Positions 1 through 7,724 of a stretch of DNA of 28,250 bases are shown in pieces (the stretch's first letter is position 1; each line of letters starts with the position of its first letter). The translations under genes were made by a program, and so were the position numbers. A model generated the notes under the pieces. It did not search any database, was not told where the DNA came from, and was given only the letters and a program-made list of their open reading frames with translations. Source of the stretch: Eubacterium sp. AM49-13BH (lineage in GTDB: Bacteria > Bacillota > Clostridia > Lachnospirales > Lachnospiraceae); contig NZ_QSEK01000033.1 of assembly GCF_003464165.1 (NCBI RefSeq), positions 1-28,250 on the forward strand. Reading direction: 5' to 3'.

Positions 1-59
1 TTCCTCGCTTTCTTTTATAACTCCCATCTAATGTCAGTTCCTCCTTTAGTACCTGATGC

Positions 60-259
60 TTTTTAAAATGGATATTATATATATGACAGAAAAAATATAT
101 TTTTTTTACACAGAAAATTTGATGGATATTTGATTTGAATAAGTGTGGTGCCAGGTTGATTTTTAAAATGGATATTATATATATGACAGAAAAAATATAT
201 TTTTTTTACACAGAAAATTTGATGGATATTTGATTTGAATAAGTGTGGTGCCAGGTTGA
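60..259. repeat. Perfect 100-bp tandem duplication (two copies)
   Basis: Bases 60-159 are repeated exactly at 160-259; identity breaks at 59/159 and 160/260. The unit is very AT-rich and encodes nothing recognisable. The surrounding stretch 1-462 holds no convincing complete gene. On the minus strand a ribosome-binding-like AAAGGAGG (about 40-47) lies 12 bases before an ATG at 25-27 that stays open to the window edge, so the duplication may sit in the upstream region of a leftward gene starting just outside. Each copy carries one minus-strand TATAAT-like hexamer. The exact identity of the copies implies a recent event or an assembly duplication. Confidence 0.95.
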
Positions 260-462
260 CTTAAAGATAAAACCAATGATAACTTCATATTAATTTATAA
301 AGACAGATGGTAAGTTACAACTGTAGTGTTTGGTTTCGGTAGGAATTGTAGTATCTATGGGAATATAAGTAAAAAAGAAAATGCCCTTTTTCTATAAATA
401 TTTATAATTATAGCGAAGGGATAGACGATTATAATAGAAATTAGCCGAAAGGAGGCTGGCGT

Positions 463-1007
463 ATGAGCTATATTAAAAGAAATTTGGAGAATGTGATAAA
501 TCAAGTTACAAGGGAATATCCAGTAGTTCTTGTTACAGGACCAAGACAAGTGGGCAATACGACAATGTTGCAGAAGTTAATGGAAGGAACGAAAAGAGGA
601 TATGTTACACTCGATGATTTGAATGAAAGAGCACTTGCTAAGTCTGATCCAGAATTATTCTTACAATTACACAAGCCTCCTGTATTAATTGGTGAAGTTC
701 AGTATGCACTGGAATTATTTGCTTATATTAAGATGAGCGTAGATAAAAACCATGAACCAGGAAGCTTCTGGTTGATTGGTTCACAGATATTTAAATTAAT
801 GCGGGGAGTACAGGAATCCTTAGCGGGAAGAGTGGCAGTGCTTTCTATGACATCCCTTTCTCAGGCAGAAATAGCAGGTGGTGAGATGGAGCGTTTACGC
901 TTGACAAGGCGTCAACACCGCGCTCTAAAGGAGCAGTTGTCTGTATGAAGCCTTCACTTGGTGCAATTGATAAAGATAACTATATCATACCAATTTGGAT
1001 GATATAG
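463..1007 (+). pseudogene. Decayed AAA_14/DUF4143 ATPase gene
   Basis: This is a remnant of the AAA_14-DUF4143 ATPase family, whose members are normally about 400 residues; their physiological role is poorly known. The open part (463-948, 161 residues) keeps the N-terminal half of the AAA_14 domain, including the G-S-Q and ESLAGRV motifs. It has Asn at residue 32 in place of the Walker A lysine (GPRQVGNTT) and Gly77 in place of the Walker B aspartate (LIGEVQ). After about 890 the frame shifts. Frame 3, about 903-1007, encodes a typical family C-terminus ending AIDKDNYIIPIWMI before a TAG stop. The DUF4143 domain in between is missing, so the gene has lost about 200 codons and its reading frame. 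A strong AAAGGAGG six bases before the ATG survives. Identification rests on motif memory but both ends agree. Confidence 0.8.
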
Positions 1008-1019
1008 GGTGAGCAAAAA

Positions 1020-1048
1020 TTGCTATATTCACAATCCCCCTGTAATAT
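1020..1048 (+). promoter_or_regulatory. Candidate sigma-A promoter of the PTS IIC-like gene
   Basis: TTGCTA (1020-1025) and TAATAT (1043-1048) are separated by exactly 17 bases, with a TG immediately before the second hexamer. It lies 37 bases before the chosen start of the membrane protein gene and just after the decayed ATPase gene. Confidence 0.45.
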
Positions 1049-1084
1049 GCTATCATAATGAAAATTTACAAAGTGAGGTTTATT

Positions 1085-2179
1085 ATGTGGGAGAAATTTA
1101 AGGAATTTCTGAAACGCAAGGATATTGAAGTTTCAGTTAAAAGGTATGGAATTGACGCACTGGGAGCGATGGCACAGGGACTGTTTTGCTCGCTGCTTAT
1201 AGGAACAATTCTTAATACACTGGGAACACAGTTACATATCGGTTTTCTTACTAATACTGTGGCAACAGTGAGTGGCGTAAATTATACAGTTGGAGGGCTT
1301 GCGTCAGCAATGAGTGGACCGGCAATGGCAGTTGCTATTGGTTATGCGCTGAAATGTCCTCCACTTGTGCTGTTTTCACTCATAACTGTTGGATTTGCAT
1401 CTAATGCACTTGGTGGTGCGGGCGGTCCGCTTGCGGTATATTTTGTTGCAATTATTGCAGCAGAAGCAGGTAAAATGATTTCTAAAGAAACTAAGGTAGA
1501 TATTCTTGTTACACCGCTTGTTACTATAGGTGTTGGAACAGGCGTTGCAGCTCTTATCGCTCCGGCTTTAGGAAAAGCGGCAATGAAGATTGGCGAGCTT
1601 ATTATGCTTGCAACTAATCTCCAGCCTTTCCTTATGGGAATTGCGGTATCAGTACTTGTTGGAATTGCGCTTACACTTCCTATATCATCTGCAGCTATAT
1701 GTGCTGCATTTGGACTTACAGGACTTGCGGGTGGAGCAGCAGTTGCAGGCTGTTGCGCACAGATGGTTGGCTTTGCGGTTATGTCGTTTAAGGAAAACCG
1801 CTGGGGCGGACTTGTATCTCAGGGAATTGGTACATCAATGCTTCAGATGGGAAATATCATTAAAAATCCGAGAATATGGATTGCACCGATAGTTACGTCT
1901 GCAATTACAGGTCCTATGGCAACATGCCTGTTCAAGCTGCAGATGAATGGTACTCCGGTATCATCCGGTATGGGAACTTGCGGATTTGTCGGTCAGATTG
2001 GAGTATATTCAGGCTGGGTAAATGACATTACCAATGGAACTAAGGCAGCAATTACAGGATTTGACTGGGCTGGAATGATACTTATATCATTTGTTCTTCC
2101 GGCAGTTCTTTGCCCGCTTATTAATATGCTTCTTAAGAAGATTGGCTGGGTTAAAGATGGAGATATGAAATTGTCTTAA
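1085..2179 (+). CDS. PTS IIC-like integral membrane protein (PTS_EIIC_2 type)
   Basis: A polytopic membrane protein of 364 residues, rich in Gly/Ala and long hydrophobic segments, with GGAGGPLAVYF, SSAAICAAFGLTGLAGGAA and PVSSGMGTCGFVGQIGVYSG stretches. This pattern matches the PTS_EIIC_2 family of putative sugar-phosphotransferase IIC-like transporters common in Firmicutes. No IIA or IIB partner is nearby, so the substrate and even the phosphotransfer coupling are unknown. I chose the ATG at 1085 (MWEKFKEF) because GTGAGG lies six bases upstream; the in-frame ATG at 1058 has no ribosome binding site. The gene is monocistronic: its own promoter candidate is upstream, and the thrS promoter begins 48 bases after the stop. 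Confidence 0.75.
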   Translation: MWEKFKEFLKRKDIEVSVKRYGIDALGAMAQGLFCSLLIGTILNTLGTQLHIGFLTNTVATVSGVNYTVGGLASAMSGPAMAVAIGYALKCPPLVLFSLITVGFASNALGGAGGPLAVYFVAIIAAEAGKMISKETKVDILVTPLVTIGVGTGVAALIAPALGKAAMKIGELIMLATNLQPFLMGIAVSVLVGIALTLPISSAAICAAFGLTGLAGGAAVAGCCAQMVGFAVMSFKENRWGGLVSQGIGTSMLQMGNIIKNPRIWIAPIVTSAITGPMATCLFKLQMNGTPVSSGMGTCGFVGQIGVYSGWVNDITNGTKAAITGFDWAGMILISFVLPAVLCPLINMLLKKIGWVKDGDMKLS

Positions 2180-2226
2180 AATGAAAATTGAATTAAAAAT
2201 TGAATATAAAATCTGTGATTAAAAGG

Positions 2227-2255
2227 TTGACATCAGGTAGCTTTTGAAATATACT
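2227..2255 (+). promoter_or_regulatory. Sigma-A promoter of the thrS T-box leader
   Basis: A consensus TTGACA (2227-2232), a 17-base spacer and TATACT (2250-2255) put the transcription start near 2262, at the 5' end of the T-box leader. This is one of the two best promoters in the window. Confidence 0.85.
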
Positions 2256-2261
2256 TTTAAT

Positions 2262-2503
2262 CAAAGTGTTGACGAGAAGAGTACTATGTTACGGTTCTAC
2301 AGAGAGAAGCATATATGGTGGAAGTGCTTTAGAATACGGATATGGGAAAACCACCTCTGAGCGGCCCCAATACGGCACGGTGATTCCGTTATAATCATAA
2401 TGAGATGTTCTCCTGATTTAGAGAATAATAAGGGTGGAACCGCGGATTGAATATTCGCCCCTTATACAGCAAGCTGGAAAGCCACTGTATAAGGGGCTTT
2501 TTT
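2262..2503 (+). ncRNA. T-box riboswitch, threonine type
   Basis: A tRNA-sensing leader that controls thrS by transcription antitermination. The conserved T-box core AGGGTGGAACCGCGG lies at 2431-2445, preceded by AATAAT. Stem I begins near GACGAGAAGAGTA. The specifier region reads AAAACCACCTCTGAGC, so the codon read by tRNA-Thr is ACC at 2350-2352 or the adjacent 2353-2355; both encode Thr, matching the downstream enzyme. The antiterminator pairs TAAGGG (2429-2434) with CCCTTA (2459-2464). The competing terminator pairs 2457-2469 with 2485-2497 (13 perfect base pairs) and is followed by six T's. Uncharged tRNA-Thr should favour the antiterminator and thrS expression. Confidence 0.95.
2457..2503 (+). 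terminator. T-box regulated terminator
   Basis: GCCCCTTATACAG (2457-2469) pairs perfectly with CTGTATAAGGGGC (2485-2497) and is followed by TTTTTT (2498-2503). Its 5' arm overlaps the antiterminator partner at 2459-2464, so the two folds exclude each other. Confidence 0.95.
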
Positions 2504-2511
2504 GCGCGAGT

Positions 2512-2651
2512 AGCGATGAGAATATACAGGGAAAGTCAACAGCTGTGCTTGCACAGGGTGTGGACTTTGCATGGATATTCGAGGAGCACCGCGACAGTGA
2601 CAGAGCGAAGCTCTGGAACATGAGCTACGAGCACAAGCAGCGATGAGAATA
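2512..2651 (+). repeat. Structured insert flanked by 13-bp direct repeats (GCGAA-hairpin element)
   Basis: Between the T-box terminator and the thrS ribosome binding site lies a stretch richer in GC than its surroundings. It is bounded by the direct repeat AGCGATGAGAATA at 2512-2524 and 2639-2651. Inside are AAAGTC (2532-2537) facing GACTTT (2563-2568), CTGTGC-TT-GCACAG (2543-2556) and CAGAGC-GAA-GCTCTG (2601-2615). The last is a GCGAAGC mini-hairpin with a trinucleotide loop. A related element precedes hemZ at 23890-24049. It could be a short non-autonomous repeat or a structured part of the thrS 5' UTR. The 70-codon plus-strand frame running through it is not credible as a gene, since it begins inside the T-box core. 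Confidence 0.6.
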
Positions 2652-2685
2652 GGAACAAAAATATTAACACAAAAGGAGATTTATC

Positions 2686-4461
2686 ATGGTTAATTTTAAG
2701 GAAGATGAAAGACTGAATACTCTTAATCATTCATGTGCACATGTTATGGCACAGGCAGTTAAGCATTTATATCCACATGCTAAGTTCTGGGTTGGACCAG
2801 TAGTAAAAGAGGGATTCTATTATGATATAGACCTTGGAGACAATGTAATCAATGACGAAGCTATTGAAGCTATCGAAAAAGAAATGAAGAAAATCTGCAA
2901 GGAAGGCAAGAAGATATACAGAAGAGAAGTTTCTAAGCAAGAAGCCCTTGAGATGTTCAAGGATGATATGTATAAGCTTGACCTTATAAGCGGTCTTGAA
3001 GATGGCAACATTACAGTATATGACCAGGGCGATTTCACAGACCTCTGCCGTGGACCTCATGTTGATAATACTAAGCTCTGTAAGAATTTCAAGCTTGTTA
3101 AATATTCTGGTGTATACTGGAAGGGCGATGCTAACAATCATGTAATGCAGAGAATCTATGGTGTATGTTTCCCAACAGCTGAGGAGCTTGAAGAACATCT
3201 TAAGCTTCTTGAGGAAGCAAAGGAACGTGACCACAGAAAGATTGGCAAAGAAATGGAACTTTTCATGTCAGATGACTTAATCGGGCGTGGACTTCCAATG
3301 TTCTTACCAAAGGGATATACAGTATGGCAGGAGCTTGAGAATTACATTAAGGACAAGGAAAGAAAGCTTGGATACCTTCATGTAATGACACCATGTGTTG
3401 GTACAGTTAATCTTTACAAGACATCAGGCCACTGGGATCACTACAAGGAAAACATGTTCCCAGCTATGGAAGTTGAAGGCGAATCATTTGTCTTAAGACC
3501 AATGAACTGCCCTCACCACATGATGATATATGCTAATAAAATGCATTCTTACAAGGATCTTCCTATAAGAATTGGTGAGATTGCACATGACTTCAGATTT
3601 GAGGCAAGTGGAACATTAAAGGGTATTGAGAGAGGAAGACATTTCTGCCAGAATGATGCCCATCTTTTCGTAACACCAGAGCAGATTGAGTCAGAATTTG
3701 CCAAGGTTGTAGACCTTATATTTGAGACATACAAGGATTTCAATATTACAGATTACCGCTGTGTTCTCTCATTAAGAGATCCAGAGGATAAGGTAAAGTA
3801 TCATGATGATGATGAAATGTGGAACAATGCTGAGAACGCATTAAGAAAGGTTCTTAATGATATCGGAATTGAGTACACAGAGGAAATCGGAGAGGCTGCA
3901 TTCTACGGACCTAAGCTTGATGTTAATGTTAAGCCTGCTATCGGTAATGAATATACTTTATCAACATGTCAGCTTGATTTCTGTCTTCCATCTAAGTTCA
4001 ACTTAACATACATTGATAAAGATGGACAGAGAAAGACACCTGTAGTTCTTCACAGAGCTATCCTTGGTTCTCTTGACAGATTCATGGCTTATATACTTGA
4101 GGAGACAAAGGGCAACCTTCCATTATGGCTTGCTCCTGTACAGGCTACAATTCTTCCAGTTAAGAATGAAGATGAGGAGTTAAATGCTTATGCACATGGT
4201 CTCTATGATTATCTTGCTGATAATGGAATCAGAGTTGAGATTGATGAGAGAGCAGAAAAGCTTGGATACAGAGTAAGAGAAGCTCAGGTTAAGAAGATTC
4301 CTTACCTTATTGTACTTGGTAAGAATGAAGCAGCAGAAGGAACTGTAAGCTACAGACTTCACGGCGAGCAGAAGTCAACTACAGTATCTAAGGACGAATT
4401 TGTTGCAATGCTTAAGGATGAGATTGCTACTAAGAAGAATAATCCTGCAGCAGCTAAATAA
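2686..4461 (+). CDS. thrS: Threonyl-tRNA synthetase, TGS-less form
   Basis: This cytoplasmic class II synthetase charges tRNA-Thr with threonine. The protein has 591 residues, shorter than the usual 640 or so, because the N-terminal TGS domain is absent: it begins almost at once with the editing domain (NHSCAHVMAQAVKHL, then LCRGPH). The catalytic core follows, with zinc-ligand contexts MNCPHHM, NDAHLF and VVLHRAILGSLDRF and the motif 2 region FRFEASGTLKGIERGRHF. The C-terminal anticodon-binding domain starts about residue 490 (LPLWLAPVQATILPV). AAAAGGAG lies about eight bases before the ATG. Expression is set by the threonine T-box upstream, and a strong hairpin terminator follows. The Ala/Lys-rich tail (TKKNNPAAAK) is not a domain. 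Confidence 0.97.
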   Translation: MVNFKEDERLNTLNHSCAHVMAQAVKHLYPHAKFWVGPVVKEGFYYDIDLGDNVINDEAIEAIEKEMKKICKEGKKIYRREVSKQEALEMFKDDMYKLDLISGLEDGNITVYDQGDFTDLCRGPHVDNTKLCKNFKLVKYSGVYWKGDANNHVMQRIYGVCFPTAEELEEHLKLLEEAKERDHRKIGKEMELFMSDDLIGRGLPMFLPKGYTVWQELENYIKDKERKLGYLHVMTPCVGTVNLYKTSGHWDHYKENMFPAMEVEGESFVLRPMNCPHHMMIYANKMHSYKDLPIRIGEIAHDFRFEASGTLKGIERGRHFCQNDAHLFVTPEQIESEFAKVVDLIFETYKDFNITDYRCVLSLRDPEDKVKYHDDDEMWNNAENALRKVLNDIGIEYTEEIGEAAFYGPKLDVNVKPAIGNEYTLSTCQLDFCLPSKFNLTYIDKDGQRKTPVVLHRAILGSLDRFMAYILEETKGNLPLWLAPVQATILPVKNEDEELNAYAHGLYDYLADNGIRVEIDERAEKLGYRVREAQVKKIPYLIVLGKNEAAEGTVSYRLHGEQKSTTVSKDEFVAMLKDEIATKKNNPAAAK

Positions 4462-4479
4462 TTAGACTGACCTTACAGA

Positions 4480-4530
4480 AAGAAGCGTGACAATATGTAA
4501 TTTATTACGCATTGTCATGCTTCTTGTTTA
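4480..4530 (+). terminator. Rho-independent terminator of thrS
   Basis: GAAGCGTGACAAT (4482-4494) pairs with ATTGTCATGCTTC (4511-4523) over 13 positions, including one G-T wobble, and is followed by TTGTTTATATTT. Confidence 0.85.
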
Positions 4531-4556
4531 TATTTAAGAAAACAATAGGAAAATAA

Positions 4557-6179
4557 ATGGCTAGATATTACTATAAAAAGAAAAAGAAGAAATTCGTGCC
4601 AAAGGATCTTGCGAGTCTTAAGGAACTTAAGATAAAGACCGCCTTAATGGAGAGCATACCTGAGGATATAGCACAGCTGTATCCTGAAGCCAGAAATATA
4701 AATAGACATTTTATATTGCATATAGGGGAGACTAATACTGGAAAAACCCATGATGCACTTGAGGATTTTTACAATGCAGATGCAGGAATGTACCTTGCAC
4801 CTTTAAGGCTGCTTGCGTTAGAGATTCAGGAGATGAGCCTTGCCAGAGGAATTAACTGTTCTTTAACAACAGGTGAAGAGAAGGATATAAGGGAAGGTGC
4901 AAAGCATTTATCGTGTACTGTAGAGAAGATGGATATAAGCAGGCATTATGATGTCTGTGTAATAGATGAAGCCCAGATGGTGTCAGACAAAGACAGGGGC
5001 TGGGCGTGGACAGAAGCAATTCTTGGTGTCAATGCGGATGTTATTCACATATGCATGTCACCGAATGCAATACATATCGTTAAAATGCTTATAAAAATGT
5101 GTGGAGACACATATACAGACATAAGACATAAGAGAAATTCAAGGCTTATAATGGAAGACCATGATTTCATATTTCCGGATGATATACAGGATGGTGATGC
5201 TTTAGTCGCATTTTCACGAAGAAAGGTACTTATGCTTGCAACACTGCTTAAAAAGGAAGGTTATAAAGTAAGTGTTATATATGGTTCGCTTCCTTACAGT
5301 GTAAGAAAAGCAGAGGTTGCAAGGTTCTTAAGTGGCGAAAGTAAGATAGTTGTATGTACTGATGCGATTGGAATGGGAGTGAATCTTCCAATAAGAAGAG
5401 TTATATTTACTGAAGCAAGAAAATTTGATGGCAAATCAAAGAGATCTCTTAATATGAGTGAGGTCAAGCAGATTGCCGGAAGAGCCGGACGAAAAGGAAT
5501 GTATAATCAGGGATATGTTAATTCTTTAGAAGACAGGGAACAGATAGGTGAGCTTCTGCATGGAAGATATGAACAGATAACAAGCTGCGTTATACAGCCG
5601 CCTAGAAAAGTGCTCGATATGCCATACAGTCTGTCGGAAATATTTAAGATATGGTTAAAGACTACTGAGAAAAAATGCTTTTCGGTTGCAGATCTTAAGA
5701 ATCGTATTAAGCTTGCTGAATATATTGAGAAAAAACATGGTGAGAAGATTAATAAAGACCTTGAATACAGTCTTATTAATATACCATTTGATGAAAACAG
5801 TGAACAATTAAAATATCTGTGGCAGGATCTGGTTGATATGACAGCAGATGGTGAACCTGTAAGCAGAATGTGGTACTATGTTGATACAGAATATGATGAT
5901 ATAACGAACATGAAACTTGATGATCTGGAGCAGTTATATAAAAAACTGGATTTGCTGAATTCGTATTGTAATGCACTCAATATTTCAGAATATAATGAGC
6001 GTATAAGAATGTTGAAGGAAGATATATCAGAACGAATAGTAAGCGAGCTTACTAATGGCGAGTTTTTTAACAGATGCAAACGATGCGGAAAGAAGCTGGA
6101 ATGGAATCATAAGTTTGGCATGTGTGAAAAATGTTATGAAATAAACAGGCTTGAGAGAATACGTTATAGAAACAGATAA
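4557..6179 (+). CDS. SUV3-like DExH RNA helicase with C-terminal zinc knuckle
   Basis: A superfamily 2 helicase (540 residues) that closely follows the pattern of SUV3, the mitochondrial RNA helicase of the degradosome. Visible motifs are motif I GETNTGKT (57-64), motif Ia APLRLLALEIQ (from 81), TGEE (105-108), SCTVEKM (119-125), motif II DEAQM (137-141), RGWAWTEAILG, VIYGSLP, TDAIGMGVNLPIRRVIF and QIAGRAGRKG. The likely role is ATP-driven RNA unwinding. The N-terminus is very basic, with six consecutive lysines at 7-12. The C-terminus has CKRC (507-510) and CEKC (523-526), a zinc knuckle or ribbon that I do not associate with classical SUV3. AGGAAA lies just before the ATG. The gene has terminators on both sides and so appears monocistronic. 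No exoribonuclease gene is adjacent. Confidence 0.85.
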   Translation: MARYYYKKKKKKFVPKDLASLKELKIKTALMESIPEDIAQLYPEARNINRHFILHIGETNTGKTHDALEDFYNADAGMYLAPLRLLALEIQEMSLARGINCSLTTGEEKDIREGAKHLSCTVEKMDISRHYDVCVIDEAQMVSDKDRGWAWTEAILGVNADVIHICMSPNAIHIVKMLIKMCGDTYTDIRHKRNSRLIMEDHDFIFPDDIQDGDALVAFSRRKVLMLATLLKKEGYKVSVIYGSLPYSVRKAEVARFLSGESKIVVCTDAIGMGVNLPIRRVIFTEARKFDGKSKRSLNMSEVKQIAGRAGRKGMYNQGYVNSLEDREQIGELLHGRYEQITSCVIQPPRKVLDMPYSLSEIFKIWLKTTEKKCFSVADLKNRIKLAEYIEKKHGEKINKDLEYSLINIPFDENSEQLKYLWQDLVDMTADGEPVSRMWYYVDTEYDDITNMKLDDLEQLYKKLDLLNSYCNALNISEYNERIRMLKEDISERIVSELTNGEFFNRCKRCGKKLEWNHKFGMCEKCYEINRLERIRYRNR

Positions 6180-6212
6180 ATGTAGGTAAAAAGGTCTACA
6201 TTTTGCTTTTTT
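6178..6212 (+). terminator. Terminator of the SUV3-like gene
   Basis: AAATGTAG (6178-6185) pairs with CTACATTT (6195-6202), followed by TGCTTTTTT. The stem begins within the stop codon of the helicase gene. Confidence 0.75.
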
Positions 6213-6372
6213 ATGCAAACATGATGATTTCAAACTGACAATATATAGGGGATGTGTTATATTTAATGCACCAAATATATGTTTCTATAAAATGTAGATA
6301 TTTTTGGAGTAAATTATCGCTGTTTTGTGATAATACATTTATAAAGTAATAATTATGGAAGAGGAAAATGCT

Positions 6373-7131
6373 ATGAGTGAAAGTATTAAAGGTAGAATTC
6401 ATCAGGTAGAAAGCTTTGGCTCGGTTGATGGACCAGGGGTAAGATATATTGTATTTCTTAAGGGCTGCCATATGAGATGCAGATATTGTCATAATCCTGA
6501 GACATGGAAAGAAGAAGGCGGAACATTAGAAACAGCGCAGGAAGTGTTCGATAAAGCTTACCGTTACAGAAATTACTGGAAGAATGGTGGCGGAATCACT
6601 GTAAGTGGTGGTGAAGCGCTTCTTCAGATGGAGTTCGTAACAGAACTTTTTGAAATTGCAAAGAAGAATGGTGTACACACAACGCTTGATACATCAGGCA
6701 ATCCTTTCAAGATGGAGCCTGAGTATCTTGAAAAGTTTGATAAACTGATGGCAGTCACAGATCTTTTTCTTCTTGATATTAAAGAGATTAATGATGAGAA
6801 GCATAAGGACCTTACAGGATGGACTAATAAGAACATTCTTGACCTTGCAAAGTATCTGTCTGACCACAATAAGGATATGTGGATAAGACATGTTCTTGTT
6901 CCAGGAGTTACAGATGCACAGGAAGATCTTGAACAGTTAAGAGATTTTGTTGCCAGCTTAAAGACAGTAAAAAGATTTGAGGTGCTTCCATATCATACAC
7001 TTGGTGTATTCAAATGGGAAGAATTAGGAATTCCATATACACTTTCTGACGTAATGCCACCGACTAAGGAAGAGATTGCAAGAGCTAACGAAATATTAAA
7101 GACAGCAGAATACACAGAATATCTTGAATAA
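6373..7131 (+). CDS. pflA: Pyruvate formate-lyase activating enzyme
   Basis: A radical-SAM glycyl-radical activase that uses a [4Fe-4S] cluster and SAM to install the glycyl radical on pyruvate formate-lyase, a key enzyme of anaerobic pyruvate breakdown. Cluster cysteines are C32, C36 and C39 (KGCHMRCRYCHNPE), and GGGITVSGGEALLQ is the SAM-binding GGE region. The length of 252 residues is normal for PflA. I chose the ATG at 6373 because GAGGAAAA lies about six bases upstream; the ATG at 6355 has no ribosome binding site. It matches PflA better than the related glycerol-dehydratase activases because it lacks the inserted ferredoxin domain. No pflB gene is in the window, although the two are often adjacent. 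Confidence 0.92.
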   Translation: MSESIKGRIHQVESFGSVDGPGVRYIVFLKGCHMRCRYCHNPETWKEEGGTLETAQEVFDKAYRYRNYWKNGGGITVSGGEALLQMEFVTELFEIAKKNGVHTTLDTSGNPFKMEPEYLEKFDKLMAVTDLFLLDIKEINDEKHKDLTGWTNKNILDLAKYLSDHNKDMWIRHVLVPGVTDAQEDLEQLRDFVASLKTVKRFEVLPYHTLGVFKWEELGIPYTLSDVMPPTKEEIARANEILKTAEYTEYLE

Positions 7132-7150
7132 TAAGGTTAATTAAACTAAT

Positions 7151-7190
7151 AGCCTCCCGGACGTATATTTGTCAGGGAGGCTTATATATT
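7151..7190. terminator. Bidirectional terminator-like hairpin between pflA and the Xre gene
   Basis: AGCCTCCC (7151-7158) pairs with GGGAGGCT (7175-7182), and inner GAC/GTC extends the stem across one unpaired position. The flanks are AT-rich on both sides. It lies between convergent genes and can serve both. Confidence 0.7.
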
Positions 7191-7203
7191 ACTTAAAAAT
7201 ATG

Positions 7204-7551
7204 CTATTTACGGCCAGCTCTTAATCCGTCATTAAGGCCTTCGAGGTATGAAAGTGCTTTTTCTTTACCTGATGTGTTAAGCTTTTTATAATATCTGAGA
7301 AGTCTTGTTTCATTATCAGATAATGATTTTACCTGTACAACATTTCTGACATCAGATTTCATCATTATATAGTCCATACTAGCATCTAATATTACGCTAA
7401 GCTTCATAAGTGATGTGACGCTTGGAAGGTGTCTTCCCTGTTCGTATGCACTTATGGTTTCCTGAGCAACCCCCAGTTCAGTACTTAATCTTACCTGTGT
7501 TATATGTTTTTCTTCACGTAATTCACGGATTCTATTACGATACTCCTGCAT
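7204..7551 (-). CDS. Xre-family helix-turn-helix regulator
   Basis: A small cytoplasmic DNA-binding protein of 115 residues. An HTH_3 domain occupies about residues 1-60, with the signature ITQVRLSTELGVAQETISAYEQGRHLPS (shown here in two parts: ITQVRLSTELG, then VAQETISAYEQGRHLP). A helical tail of about 50 residues follows (SLSDNETRLLRYYKKL). I start it at the internal ATG (MQEYRN, 7551) because GGAGGA sits seven bases before it; the upstream ATG at 7566 would place that Shine-Dalgarno inside the coding region and has no site of its own. Target genes are unknown. The gene is convergent with pflA and divergent from the CAP lipoprotein gene, whose upstream palindrome at 7725-7743 is a possible binding site. 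Confidence 0.85.
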   Translation of the reverse strand: MQEYRNRIRELREEKHITQVRLSTELGVAQETISAYEQGRHLPSVTSLMKLSVILDASMDYIMMKSDVRNVVQVKSLSDNETRLLRYYKKLNTSGKEKALSYLEGLNDGLRAGRK

Positions 7552-7724
7552 ATAGTATTCCTCCATAGTTCATCTAATCGAGATTGGACTATTAGAAAAA
7601 TAACATTTTATCAGCATAATAATAGTAGTATAAATGGTAATTTATGGCAATTATACAGGTTTATATGGTATTGATGACAAAAAATGCTTATGGAAAATCT
7701 TATGCCAGTATGTTATGATTTTCT

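Noticed and set aside
1..27. A minus-strand gene start (ATG at 25-27, MGVIKESEE) open to the left edge.
   Set aside because: Only nine codons are visible and the Shine-Dalgarno is 12 bases away, so it cannot be supported as a feature; it is mentioned only as context for the tandem repeat.
2434..2646. A 70-codon plus-strand frame through the T-box terminator and the repeat element before thrS.
   Set aside because: It begins inside the conserved T-box core, crosses the terminator, has no ribosome binding site and is explained by RNA structure and repeat sequence.
2767..3234. A 155-codon minus-strand frame.
   Set aside because: It lies wholly inside thrS on the opposite strand and encodes a hydrophobic, low-complexity sequence typical of antisense frames.
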